From: Psychrobacter sp. Pi2-1
GTDB taxonomy: Bacteria; Pseudomonadota; Gammaproteobacteria; Pseudomonadales; Moraxellaceae
Direction of reading: 5' to 3'
NCBI RefSeq assembly: GCF_904846645.1
Contig: NZ_CAJHBO010000015.1
Span: 1-64,000 of the forward strand
DNA length: 64,000 nt
This document shows, one piece after another, positions 8,941 through 17,797 of the stretch. Every line of letters starts with the position of its first letter. Positions within the stretch are counted from its first letter, which is position 1. Made by a program: the position numbers and the translations under genes. Under the pieces are notes generated by a model. It saw nothing but the letters and a program-made list of their open reading frames with translations. It was not told the DNA's origin and ran no database searches.

Positions 8941-10380
8941 ATGCCTACCTCTGCGAAAGCTCTACCTAAGCGTTTGATTGAAATACCAGAAATGCGCCGC
9001 ATTCAGCATTTGCATTTCATCGGTATTGGTGGCTCAGGCATGTGCGGTATCGCTGAAGTGATGAATAATCAAGGCTATCAGGTCAGTGGTTCTGACATCG
9101 CAGAAAGTCTAGTGACTAAGCGTCTACAACAGATTGGCATCGAGATATCGATTGGCCATGACTCTAAAAACATTGCTAATGCTGACGTTATCGTTGTCTC
9201 GTCAGCGATTGATCGTAGCAACCCTGAGGTAAAAGCAGCACTTGAAGCTCGTCTGCCAGTAGTACGCCGTGCTGATATGCTTGGTGAGTTAATGCGCTAT
9301 CGTCATGGTATCGCAGTTGCTGGAGCACATGGCAAAACGACAACGACCAGTTTGCTCACCACAATGATGGCAGAAGGACAGCTAGATCCTACCTATGTTA
9401 TCGGCGGTAAGTTAAATGCGTCAGGCAAAAATGCAGCATTGGGTAGCAGCCGTTTCTTGGTAGCAGAAGCTGATGAGTCTGATGCATCGTTCTTGTCATT
9501 GCATCCGATGGCCGCGATTGTGACCAACATCGACCAAGACCATATGGAAACCTACGAAAACAGCTTTGATAAATTAAAAGCCGCTTATATCCAGTTTCTA
9601 CAAAACATGCCGTTTTACGGTTTGGCAGTGGTCTGCGGTGATGACCCTGAGTTGTATGCAATGATCGATGATATCGGTCGTCCAGTATTGACGTTTGGTC
9701 TTGAGCCGTTCAATGATGTACAAGCTGTAGACTTAGTGACAGAAGGAACTAAGACTCACTTTACCGTATTGCGCCGTGACCGTGAACCATTACGCTTGAC
9801 GTTGAACATTCCTGGTACACATAATGTCTATAACGCGCTTGCTGCTATTACGATGGCGACCGATGAAGGCGTAGATGATGCAGCGATTGAGCGCGCCTTG
9901 CAAAAATTTGAAGGCGTGGGTCGTCGTTTTGAGCAGCACGCTTCTGTCGATATCGATGATGGTAATGTCTTACTGATTGATGATTATGGTCATCATCCAA
10001 AAGAAGTCGATGCGACCATTAAAGCTGCTCGTCAAAGCTTCCCTGATCGTCGTTTAGTGATGCTATTTCAGCCGCATCGTTACAGCCGTACCCGTGATTG
10101 CTACGATGATTTTGTAGAAGTGCTATCAAGTGTTGATGAGCTATTACTATTAGATGTTTATTCAGCAGGGGAGAGTCCGATTACGGGCGCTGATACCAAG
10201 TCATTAGCGCGCAGTATCCGTTTGCGCGGTGAAGTTGAACCGACTATTATTGATAAAGACAATCTAGCCCCTGTTATGCAGCGTTTGTTAAAAGCCAACG
10301 ATATGCTGATTACCCAAGGCGCTGGTAATGTCGGGCAGATTGCTATCGATTTGGCTGCCAATAACCTTTATATTAAGTAA
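8941..10380 (+). CDS. murC: UDP-N-acetylmuramate--L-alanine ligase
   Basis: MurC attaches L-alanine to UDP-MurNAc, the first amino acid of the peptidoglycan stem peptide, using ATP in the cytoplasm. The length is 479 residues. The N-terminal Rossmann loop [16 protein letters not shown], the ATP P-loop [13 protein letters not shown] near residues 127-139, the [11 protein letters not shown] block and the C-terminal [14 protein letters not shown] and [11 protein letters not shown] motifs are all present. It sits between murG and ddl, 23 bases before ddl, so these three are probably one operon. AGAGAG lies before the ATG. Confidence 0.97.
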   Translation: MPTSAKALPKRLIEIPEMRRIQHLHFIGIGGSGMCGIAEVMNNQGYQVSGSDIAESLVTKRLQQIGIEISIGHDSKNIANADVIVVSSAIDRSNPEVKAALEARLPVVRRADMLGELMRYRHGIAVAGAHGKTTTTSLLTTMMAEGQLDPTYVIGGKLNASGKNAALGSSRFLVAEADESDASFLSLHPMAAIVTNIDQDHMETYENSFDKLKAAYIQFLQNMPFYGLAVVCGDDPELYAMIDDIGRPVLTFGLEPFNDVQAVDLVTEGTKTHFTVLRRDREPLRLTLNIPGTHNVYNALAAITMATDEGVDDAAIERALQKFEGVGRRFEQHASVDIDDGNVLLIDDYGHHPKEVDATIKAARQSFPDRRLVMLFQPHRYSRTRDCYDDFVEVLSSVDELLLLDVYSAGESPITGADTKSLARSIRLRGEVEPTIIDKDNLAPVMQRLLKANDMLITQGAGNVGQIAIDLAANNLYIK

Positions 10381-10403
10381 GCTAAAATTTAGGGACGATC
10401 CTC

Positions 10404-11396
10404 ATGACAACTGATAATAAAGACAATAATAGCACTCAAAATGCAGCTACCAATGATACATCTGTAAACACGACGACTCATGCAAAAGATGCCAGTCAGT
10501 TTGGCAAAGTAGCCGTTATTTATGGTGGCAGTAGCAATGAGCGCAGCGTGTCTTTGGACAGTGGTGCGGCAGTATTGCAAGCGCTCCAAAACCAAGGCGT
10601 TGATGCCACTCATTTTGATCCAAAGCACCAAGACATCACTGAGCTACGCAAATATGACCGCGTATTTAATGTGTTGCATGGTCGTGGCGGCGAAGATGGT
10701 TTGCTGCAAGGCGTATTACAGTGGTTTGATATACCGCAAACTGGTTCAGGGATTCTAGCTTCTGCACTAGGTATGGACAAAGTACGTACCAAGCAATTGT
10801 GGCAAGGTTGCGGCCTTTCAACTGCACCATTTTCATTATTGACGGCTGATACTGACTGGCAGCAAGTGGTTAACATGCTAGGTCTGCCACTTATCATTAA
10901 GCCAGTTCATGAAGGTTCAAGCATTGGCATGACCAAGGTTAATCATCTTGATGAATTGCCTGCCGCTTATGCAACTGCGGTGGAATGTGGTGATGCAGTG
11001 ATGGCTGAACGTTGGATTACAGGTCGTGAATTTACGATTGTGATTATCGATGACGAAGCTTATCCAGTTATTCGTCTTGAGCCTGCCGACATTACTAACT
11101 TCTATGATTTTGAAGCCAAGTACAATCGCAACGATACCAGTTACTACATCCCCTGTGGGTTGAGCGCTACTGATGAAAAGCACTTGCAAGATTTAAGCCT
11201 TGCGGCATTTCGTGCAGTAGATGCAAAAGGCTGGGGACGTATCGATGCCATGCAAGACGAAGCAGGCAATTTTTGGTTGCTTGAAATCAATACTGTACCA
11301 GGTATGACCAGTCACAGCTTGGTTCCGATGGCGGCTAAAGCTCGCGGACTAGATTTTGACGCGCTATGCTGGCATATTTTAGCGCAGACGCTATAG
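10404..11396 (+). CDS. ddl: D-alanine--D-alanine ligase
   Basis: Ddl makes the D-Ala-D-Ala dipeptide used by MurF. The protein is an ATP-grasp ligase of 330 residues. Landmarks are VAVIYGGSSNERSVSLDSG, FNVLHGRGGEDG, the ATP-binding block LPLIIKPVHEGSSIGMTKV, and the C-terminal FWLLEINTVPGMTSHSLVP. The first 30 residues are a polar, Thr/Asn-rich extension absent from most DdlB proteins. The start is supported by AGGGACG and by position, 23 bases after murC. No clear terminator follows, but a promoter-like site lies in the gap before ftsQ. Confidence 0.96.
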   Translation: MTTDNKDNNSTQNAATNDTSVNTTTHAKDASQFGKVAVIYGGSSNERSVSLDSGAAVLQALQNQGVDATHFDPKHQDITELRKYDRVFNVLHGRGGEDGLLQGVLQWFDIPQTGSGILASALGMDKVRTKQLWQGCGLSTAPFSLLTADTDWQQVVNMLGLPLIIKPVHEGSSIGMTKVNHLDELPAAYATAVECGDAVMAERWITGREFTIVIIDDEAYPVIRLEPADITNFYDFEAKYNRNDTSYYIPCGLSATDEKHLQDLSLAAFRAVDAKGWGRIDAMQDEAGNFWLLEINTVPGMTSHSLVPMAAKARGLDFDALCWHILAQTL

Positions 11397-11579
11397 CTAT
11401 CAAATCAACTAAATTGAGCAGATAGTGGCGACTCTTTGTGTCACTAGAGCTGCTATACCACAGCTTCATGTAAACTTGTGTAAATTCGCTGCTGCTAGTT
11501 GGTGTTTGGCTATTGTTTAACCATAAAATACGTTAATATTGTAAGAATAAGTCTATTTCGGTGATGTTTATGTTGTTTT

Positions 11580-11608
11580 TTGAATACAACTGATAACTTA
11601 TTCATAAT
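11580..11608 (+). promoter_or_regulatory. Candidate sigma-70 promoter for ftsQ
   Basis: TTGAAT (11580-11585) and CATAAT (11603-11608) are separated by exactly 17 bases. They match the -35 and -10 consensus at 4 and 5 of 6 positions. The site is 165 bases before the ftsQ ATG. It is a match by eye only. Confidence 0.4.
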
Positions 11609-11620
11609 TTAAGAAAAATG

Positions 11621-11640
11621 TTACGTTTAAATCAACGTAA
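11621..11640. repeat. 7-bp inverted repeat just downstream of the ftsQ promoter candidate
   Basis: TTACGTT (11621-11627) and AACGTAA (11634-11640) are perfect inverted arms around a 6-base spacer. The centre lies about 22 bases past the -10 element, where a repressor could bind, or where a 5-prime mRNA hairpin would form. Confidence 0.5.
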
Positions 11641-11773
11641 TCACTGTATATAAGCTATATTTTTAATAAAATTTGATAACATATCGACTTAATAAGCTTC
11701 TGCCAAAAATACGCAGATTTATATCAATAAATAGCATGATCAGTTTTATGCAAATATAGGGACAAAGGTCGTT

Positions 11774-12562
11774 ATGGCTCAAACTGTCAACGAGGTAACT
11801 GACTTGATGAGTGATAAAGCCGGTCGCCCAAAATCTAAGATCCAAATACCGGCAACGGTAAAGTACCTATTTATGGTACTGGTCTTAGGTCTGCTAATGC
11901 TAATATTAATGATGGGCGGCAAAGCGTTACGTGATGCACCGCCAGCAAATATTTATGTTAGTAATCAAGGTTTGTCTGCTGCTCAGTATCGCTCATTACA
12001 AGGTGTAATGGAACAACAACAAGTAAGTAGCTTTTTTACTTCTGATTTGCAGGCATTGCGCGACATTACGATGGGTTTAGCTTGGGTAGACCAAGTGAGT
12101 ATCTCTCGTGATTGGCAACGTGGCATCGTCGTCAACGCATTACCCAAGCAAGCAGTTGCTAATTTTGGTACAGAACGTTTGGTCGATGCAAAAGGGGCTG
12201 TGTTTGTTCCTGCTGATAGTAGAGATTTAACACAAGAGCGTTTTGCGACCTTACAGGGTGAGATGTCTCAAGCACCAGTTATTATGCAACAAATGCAGCA
12301 AGTTAATGATTGGTATGCACCGCTTGGCATGCAGGTCGAAGATATCATTCTGTCACCGAGAATGACTTGGCTAATCCGCTTTGACAATGGATTACGTGTG
12401 ATTGTAGACAATGAGAATACGGCGCAAAAACTACTGAATTTAAGCCAGTTGCTTGGCAATCAGTTAAGTATGCGTCGAGATGACATGCAGTCTGTAGATT
12501 TACGATACAAAAATGGCTTTACCATTGCTTGGAACGTAACACAGAGTGCTGAAACAGAATAG
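11774..12562 (+). CDS. ftsQ: Cell division protein FtsQ
   Basis: FtsQ is a bitopic inner membrane protein of the divisome that links the early FtsZ/FtsA stage to FtsB, FtsL and septal wall synthesis. The protein has 262 residues: a cytoplasmic tail of about 30 residues, one membrane segment around 33-50 (LFMVLVLGLLMLILMMGG), then a periplasmic POTRA-type region (SNQGLSAAQYRSLQGVM) and the FtsQ domain with WVDQVSISRDWQRGIVV. The AAAGGT site 6 bases before the ATG supports this start. Identity rests on position between ddl and ftsA plus this architecture. Confidence 0.9.
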   Translation: MAQTVNEVTDLMSDKAGRPKSKIQIPATVKYLFMVLVLGLLMLILMMGGKALRDAPPANIYVSNQGLSAAQYRSLQGVMEQQQVSSFFTSDLQALRDITMGLAWVDQVSISRDWQRGIVVNALPKQAVANFGTERLVDAKGAVFVPADSRDLTQERFATLQGEMSQAPVIMQQMQQVNDWYAPLGMQVEDIILSPRMTWLIRFDNGLRVIVDNENTAQKLLNLSQLLGNQLSMRRDDMQSVDLRYKNGFTIAWNVTQSAETE

Positions 12563-12644
12563 CCTAAGTAAGCACTACATCTATGAATAATCGATGTGAG
12601 CTAATATGGTTTATTTAGTTTGAAGAAAATATGTACAACATCAT

Positions 12645-12667
12645 AGCGTATTAGTAACGCTTTTTTT
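12645..12667 (+). terminator. Candidate weak intrinsic terminator between ftsQ and ftsA
   Basis: AGCGT (12645-12649) can pair with ACGCT (12657-12661) around a 7-base loop, followed by a run of seven T. The 5-bp stem is short, so it may act partially. Confidence 0.4.
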
Positions 12668-12726
12668 AATGATTTAATAGAAGAGCATCACTTGCTCTAC
12701 TATTTAGCGATAATTTGTCTGGTACC

Positions 12727-14019
12727 ATGAAAAATAATGAAAATCTGGTTGTTGTCCATCTAAGTGCCACGGCAGTATATGTCGTCATAGGCAATGTTGT
12801 CTCGGCAAAAGACATTCGTATTTTGGGCGTAGGACAAGTTAAAAACAGCGATTTTTATCAAGGTCAAATAAAGCATCGTGAACGTCTGCAAGGTGCTATT
12901 AAGCAAGCTATCCAAGAAGCAGAAGACACCGCTAACTGCCGTGTGCATAGTGTTTGGTTAACCCTTGCGACCCCTGAGCTATCTAGCAAAAACAGTGCTG
13001 GAGAGGTCAAAGTAGAAGATGAAGTCGTACGCGCCAAAGACATGGTACAAGCATTGGCCAATGCAAAGTCGCGTGATTTATCATCTGACTATTATTTGAT
13101 GCATTGCTGTCAGCAAGGTATTTATGTCGATGAGCAAGACTTTATGGTGGATGATGTCATCGAAATGATGGCACACAATATCACCGTGATGTACCACATG
13201 ATGATGATGCCTGTTGCCAGCCGTCAGAATATCCAAAAACTATTGCAAAGTTGTGACGTCGGCATTGATCATATTGTTTTTGATGCAGTGACCAGTGCTG
13301 AGTATAGTTTGATGACTGAGGAACGCCAGCAAGGCGTTTGCTTAGTAGATATCGGTGCTAGTACGACCAGCATTTGTGTGTATAAAGAGAATAAGTTGAT
13401 TTTTACACACTGTATAGCAACAGGCAGTCATGAAGTGACAATGGATATTTCAGCTGATTTTGGTATTTCCATGATTGAAGCTGAAAAACTGAAGAAGTCT
13501 CATGGTACAGCTGATGTTAATAGTGTCGATCCAAGCGCCTTCTTTTTATTCAAGCCTCAAGGCTCGGGTGACGAAATCAATATTGGTATCTATAACTTGG
13601 CACGTATTATTGAAGCTCGTTACGTTCAGATATTTACTGAAGTAGCGCGTCAATTACACGAAGCAGGTTTGATAGGCTATATCGATAAAGGGATTGTGTT
13701 GACTGGCGGCGGTAGTACGATTAAAGGTATGATACCCTTTGCCAAAAAGCTACTAAAAATGCCTGTCGTACTGACCAATACTCATCCTGCTATCAGTGCT
13801 TATAATCATTTTGATAATGATGAGTCGTTTAAGCTATTAAATAGTCAAGTGAATGACCGTGCTTATCAGACGGCTTTTGGCACATTGTTATATAGTCAGA
13901 GCGAGCAATTCCGCCGTAGTGAAAAAAGTGAACCTGAAGCGATTCAAAACAATCGAGTATCAGGCGTATTTCGGAGTGCGGGTCAACGGTTTGCAAATGT
14001 TTTAAAGAAAATACTATAG
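12727..14019 (+). CDS. ftsA: Cell division protein FtsA
   Basis: FtsA is an actin-like ATPase that tethers FtsZ to the inner membrane and recruits later division proteins. The 430-residue product has the actin-fold elements VVHLSATAVYVVIGNV (phosphate 1 region), CLVDIGASTTSICVY (phosphate 2), and IVLTGGGSTIKGM (adenosine motif). The C-terminal tail ends in a likely amphipathic helix (GQRFANVLKKIL) that would bind membrane. I prefer the ATG at 12727 over an in-frame TTG at 12715; neither has a strong ribosome site. The 164-base gap from ftsQ is unusual for this pair. Confidence 0.95.
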   Translation: MKNNENLVVVHLSATAVYVVIGNVVSAKDIRILGVGQVKNSDFYQGQIKHRERLQGAIKQAIQEAEDTANCRVHSVWLTLATPELSSKNSAGEVKVEDEVVRAKDMVQALANAKSRDLSSDYYLMHCCQQGIYVDEQDFMVDDVIEMMAHNITVMYHMMMMPVASRQNIQKLLQSCDVGIDHIVFDAVTSAEYSLMTEERQQGVCLVDIGASTTSICVYKENKLIFTHCIATGSHEVTMDISADFGISMIEAEKLKKSHGTADVNSVDPSAFFLFKPQGSGDEINIGIYNLARIIEARYVQIFTEVARQLHEAGLIGYIDKGIVLTGGGSTIKGMIPFAKKLLKMPVVLTNTHPAISAYNHFDNDESFKLLNSQVNDRAYQTAFGTLLYSQSEQFRRSEKSEPEAIQNNRVSGVFRSAGQRFANVLKKIL

Positions 14020-14286
14020 ATTCGTTTAACCTCATATCTAGAGCATCCATACATTATGGAATGTCTCTAAGTTAGTTAAGCAAAAAAAATAGAGCAATAT
14101 TGCGAATAAATTAGTTTTAAAAATAAAGTATTAAGTGATAATGACATATTATTGTCTATACTGATCGATTTTAGCCATACCCTGTTTTATTTAAATACAT
14201 TTATATATAGTATGTCGATAGCGCGCCACATGAGTGCGTTACTATGTATCGACTTACACGCTATCTGCAACTGGAGAATCTTTTTT

Positions 14287-15492
14287 ATGTCAAAATACAC
14301 CATGCCAGATGATAATCAGCTTCAAAACAATGGCCAAGCAAGCTTCACTGTATTCGGTGTTGGTGGCGGCGGCGGTAATGCAGTTGAACATATGGTACAG
14401 CAAGGCATCAGAGGTGTAACGTTCGTTTGTGCCAATACAGATAAACAAGCGCTAGATCGTCTTACTGCACCGCATAAACTACAACTGGGTGCAAAAACGA
14501 ACCGTGGTCTAGGGGCAGGCGCAAATCCAGAAGTGGGTCGTGAAGCAGCAGAGAGCGAAGAAGAAGCGATTCGCGCATTGCTTGAGCACTCAGATATGGT
14601 ATTTATCACTGCTGGTATGGGCGGCGGTACTGGTACAGGCGCAGCACCAGTTGTTGCTCGTATTGCAAAAGAAATGGAAGTACTAACAGTTGCGGTTGTG
14701 ACCACGCCATTCAAATTCGAAGGTGGTAAGCGTATCAAAGCTGCTAAAGCAGGTATTGAGCAGCTGACTAACTTTGTCGACTCAATTATCACGATTCCGA
14801 ATGATAAGTTAATGAGTGTATACGGCAACATCTCTATGCAAGATGCTTTCAAAAAAGCAGACGATGTATTGCTTCATGCTGTGCAAGGTATTGCGGAAAC
14901 CATCGCTAGCGAAGGTATGATCAATATTGACTTTAACGATATCCGTACGGCGATGACTGCGAAAGGTCATGCGATGATGGGTATTGGCCGTGCCAGCGGT
15001 GATGATCGTGCGCGTCAAGCGACTGAAAAAGCCATCAGATCACCACTACTTGATGATTTGCGTTTAGAAAATGCAAAAGGTCTACTGGTTAACGTTATTT
15101 CTTCAGAGTCATTGTCACTAGATGAAATGAGCAAAATCAGTGCAATAGTCGAAGAAATTACTGATATTGATGACGCTCATATTTTCTACGGTTCAGTGAT
15201 TGACGAAAAAATGGGCGATGACTTACATGTGACCGTTATCGCAACTGGCTTAACGTTAGATGAAAACGCAGGTCAAGAGCCAGAAGTCGTCGAGCAGCCA
15301 GTACCTTCTGTCAATAGTACGCAACCTGTTGATCCTAACGTGCATACCAGCGCTTTAAACAGTCAGAAGCATTCGCAAGCTCAGCAGTATCAAGATAGCG
15401 TTGTACGTCCTAGCGCAAGCGCACCTCAAGAGCAGCCTAAGACTAAAACTAACAGTATCCAAGACTATTTAAAGCGTCAACAGAATAAATAG
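14287..15492 (+). CDS. ftsZ: Cell division protein FtsZ
   Basis: FtsZ is the tubulin-like GTPase that forms the division ring. The 401-residue protein has the N-terminal nucleotide loop VFGVGGGGGNAVEHM, the tubulin signature GGGTGTGAAPVVARI near residues 111-125, and the T7 loop region NIDFNDIRTAM. A Gln/Ser/Pro-rich linker follows, then a conserved C-terminal peptide (SIQDYLKRQ) that binds FtsA and ZipA. I chose the ATG at 14287, which has GGAG 10 bases upstream and matches family N-termini. A longer in-frame ATG at 14152 would add 45 residues unlike the family. A strong terminator follows. Confidence 0.98.
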   Translation: MSKYTMPDDNQLQNNGQASFTVFGVGGGGGNAVEHMVQQGIRGVTFVCANTDKQALDRLTAPHKLQLGAKTNRGLGAGANPEVGREAAESEEEAIRALLEHSDMVFITAGMGGGTGTGAAPVVARIAKEMEVLTVAVVTTPFKFEGGKRIKAAKAGIEQLTNFVDSIITIPNDKLMSVYGNISMQDAFKKADDVLLHAVQGIAETIASEGMINIDFNDIRTAMTAKGHAMMGIGRASGDDRARQATEKAIRSPLLDDLRLENAKGLLVNVISSESLSLDEMSKISAIVEEITDIDDAHIFYGSVIDEKMGDDLHVTVIATGLTLDENAGQEPEVVEQPVPSVNSTQPVDPNVHTSALNSQKHSQAQQYQDSVVRPSASAPQEQPKTKTNSIQDYLKRQQNK

Positions 15493-15516
15493 TACTTCTA
15501 ATTTACTGTGAGTAAG

Positions 15517-15547
15517 AAAAAGCCAGCGTTTTAATGCTGGCTTTTTT
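15517..15547 (+). terminator. Intrinsic terminator after ftsZ
   Basis: GCCAGC (15522-15527) pairs with GCTGGC (15536-15541), extended by the A run upstream and the six T downstream. It separates ftsZ from lpxC, which therefore needs its own promoter within 15548-15816; I could not place that promoter with confidence. Confidence 0.85.
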
Positions 15548-15816
15548 GTGTTTGAAGAAAGATGAACCATTTTCTATGAGAAAAACCATGACAGTTTTCT
15601 ATGTAATCTATATGTATATGACTGTCGAAAATTATGTGAGTCTCACTTTTTTATAGCATTAGATAGATCATATAAAGTAAAAATCAGCAATAGGATACTA
15701 ACGATAAGTGTTATCAATCAAGGAGATAAGAAAATTAGCGCTTTTTATATATAGCGAATAAGGGCTCGGTAATGGTACACTATGTCAATTGTAACAAAAT
15801 ATGTGAGAAGACAACC

Positions 15817-16734
15817 ATGAACCAAAGAACCATAAAAACAGCAATAGCCGTTACGGGTACTGGTCTACATAGTGGTCAGCCTGTTGACTTGGAGTTTCAT
15901 CCACAGCCGATTGACACTGGTATTGTTTTCGAGCGCTCTGACATAGAAGGTAGTCAACCAATCCCAGCGAGTGCGTTTTTAGTACAAGACACGATGATGT
16001 CATCGAACTTAGTGTTTGGTGGTACGCGAGTGGGCACGGTTGAGCATCTGCTCAGTGCCATCGCTGGTCTAGGAGTAGACAATCTGTTAGTTCGGGTCTC
16101 TGCTTCAGAGATACCAATTATGGATGGTAGCGCTGCGCCTTTTGTTGCGCTCTTACTAGATGCAGGATTTTGTGAGCAAGAAGCGGCCAAGAAATTTATT
16201 AAAATTATACGTCCTGTACGAGTAAAACTAGAAGATAAATGGGCAGAGCTACGTCCTTATGAAGGGTATGAATTAAATTTTGAAATTGACTTTGATCATC
16301 CTGCGTTTGATAAGAACTTTCAGCATGCACAGTTGCAGTTCTCTACACAGAATTTCATCGAACAATTAAGCACTGCACGTACTTTTGGATTTTTACGTGA
16401 TATAGAGGCGCTACGTCAAAATAATCTAGCATTAGGTGGCAGTATGGAAAATGCTATCGTTATCGATGATGCCAACATACTTAATGCAGAAGGCTTACGT
16501 TTTAATGATGAGTTTGTCCGTCATAAAATTTTAGATGCTTTGGGAGATTTGCATCTGATTGGCTACCCAATTTTAGGTCGTTTTAATGCCTATAAGTCTG
16601 GTCATGCTCTAAATAATTTATTAGTACGTGAAATACTGTCTGACGAAGATAACTTTGAAATTGTAACTTTTGATGACAATGTAACCTGTCCTATCGAGTA
16701 TTTACCGCTTAGTGACTTAGCTATTGAAGGATAA
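15817..16734 (+). CDS. lpxC: UDP-3-O-acyl-N-acetylglucosamine deacetylase
   Basis: LpxC is the zinc deacetylase for the committed step of lipid A synthesis. The protein has 305 residues. Zinc ligands read clearly: His77 in TVEHLLSAIAGLGVDN, and His236 and Asp240 in RHKILDALGDL. The catalytic His lies in SGHALNNLLV. The N-terminus NQRTIKTAIAVTGTGLHSG matches the family start, so the ATG at 15817, with GAGAAG upstream, is chosen over one 45 bases earlier. It follows ftsZ as in E. coli. In E. coli its turnover depends on FtsH, also encoded in this window. Confidence 0.97.
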   Translation: MNQRTIKTAIAVTGTGLHSGQPVDLEFHPQPIDTGIVFERSDIEGSQPIPASAFLVQDTMMSSNLVFGGTRVGTVEHLLSAIAGLGVDNLLVRVSASEIPIMDGSAAPFVALLLDAGFCEQEAAKKFIKIIRPVRVKLEDKWAELRPYEGYELNFEIDFDHPAFDKNFQHAQLQFSTQNFIEQLSTARTFGFLRDIEALRQNNLALGGSMENAIVIDDANILNAEGLRFNDEFVRHKILDALGDLHLIGYPILGRFNAYKSGHALNNLLVREILSDEDNFEIVTFDDNVTCPIEYLPLSDLAIEG

Positions 16735-16895
16735 ATACAGGAATATACAGGAAGTATCGAAACATTTACGCAATATTACATAGTAGGCTCATAATTACAT
16801 TTATATAATATTTTATATTATGAATATATTGTCTATATGAATATACGAATTTTCCGTTAAGGCATATAATACAAAAGCTGTAGATGATTTTTAAG

Positions 16896-16948
16896 TCCTT
16901 CGTTAGCTATATCCATAATCTGGATGTAACTAACGAAGGATTTTTTTT
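16896..16948 (+). terminator. Long intrinsic terminator after lpxC
   Basis: TCCTTCGTTAG (16896-16906) pairs perfectly with CTAACGAAGGA (16930-16940). An inner stem ATCCA/TGGAT (16911-16925) lies inside the loop. Eight T follow. Confidence 0.9.
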
Positions 16949-17032
16949 ATCTAATACATTACAAAAATCCATCTTTATCGATGCCATCACCTGCTCTTAT
17001 TTACATAACTTTACATTTAATAGTCGGTATTT

Positions 17033-17548
17033 TTAATGATTAATCAAACTCAAAAGGGCTTTTTTGAGATTTTCATCAGTGGTGACATGCTCTGCGGCCT
17101 GTGATATAGTCCGTTTTGTGTTCTGGCTAAGCGCCTGATTTTCATTGGCTTTACGAGAATTTGGCAAGTGCAGTGATGATGTTAATGATTGTTTAGATGA
17201 ATAATTATCGGCAGAGCTTTTAGCCACAACGACGCGAATTTGCTTGAGTTGTTTAAATGTAATTGACTGCTCCGTTAGTATTTGCAAATACGAGCTATGT
17301 AAATAGCGAATATGATTTGCTGCTGTCATTGAGCTAACACTCAATATCAACTGCTCAGGTGTTAAGCCTACAACCCAACAGGTATTGAGGATTTCCTCAG
17401 GTAGACAGTCTACCAATAGCTCTTTTATCTCGTTGGTTGCTTCTATATATAGTCGCATGTTGTTAGCAAGGGTTTGAGGTAGCGCGCTACCAGCAAATGC
17501 TTGATGATCTATAAGCTGGGCAAGCCGATTAGGTTGTTTTTTTGACAT
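17033..17548 (-). CDS. dciA: DciA-type DnaB helicase-loading protein (DUF721)
   Basis: The 171-residue product matches the DUF721 family. Its founding member DciA helps load the replicative helicase DnaB in bacteria that lack DnaC or DnaI loaders. The N-terminal 100 residues hold the family region: LAQLIDHQAF, LRLYIEA-like and ILNTCWVVGLTPEQLILSVSS, then AANHIRYLHSSYLQIL. The C-terminal 70 residues are polar and low in complexity. DUF721 genes near lpxC and secA are common in gammaproteobacteria, which supports the call. It is convergent with lpxC. The exact function is from family knowledge. Confidence 0.75.
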   Translation of the reverse strand: MSKKQPNRLAQLIDHQAFAGSALPQTLANNMRLYIEATNEIKELLVDCLPEEILNTCWVVGLTPEQLILSVSSMTAANHIRYLHSSYLQILTEQSITFKQLKQIRVVVAKSSADNYSSKQSLTSSLHLPNSRKANENQALSQNTKRTISQAAEHVTTDENLKKALLSLINH

Positions 17549-17797
17549 CGTAAGTACTCATCTAATAGGTGACAAACTCGATACTCATAACAGACATGCT
17601 AAAAGCAATATATAGCAGATGGCTTATAAGATAGTTGACTAGGTGGGAGGTACTACTGGCACTAGTCACTATTTGAAAAGAATGAACCGTTGTAATAGGG
17701 ATTTTATCACGTCTATTTGATGATTATATCCTCTAAATTAATTGATGCTTCGTTACGGATGACGAGCAGACTTGTATTAACAATAGGTAGTAAATTT

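Larger units (their letters stand above)
11397..11773 (+). other. Long intergenic region between ddl and ftsQ
   Basis: This 377-base AT-rich gap is unusual, because ddl and ftsQ are close or overlapping in most dcw clusters. I see no open frame worth calling. It contains a sigma-70-like promoter at 11580-11608 and a 7-bp inverted repeat at 11621-11640. It therefore probably holds a separate regulatory point for ftsQ. Confidence 0.6.

Noticed and set aside
14152..14286. N-terminal extension of FtsZ from the ATG at 14152
   Set aside because: The added 45 residues do not resemble FtsZ, while 14287 has a proper GGAG site and family-like start.
14322..14852. 176-residue open frame antisense to ftsZ
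   Set aside because: Pro/Ser/Ala-rich translation is the reverse of the glycine-rich FtsZ codons; no start signal.
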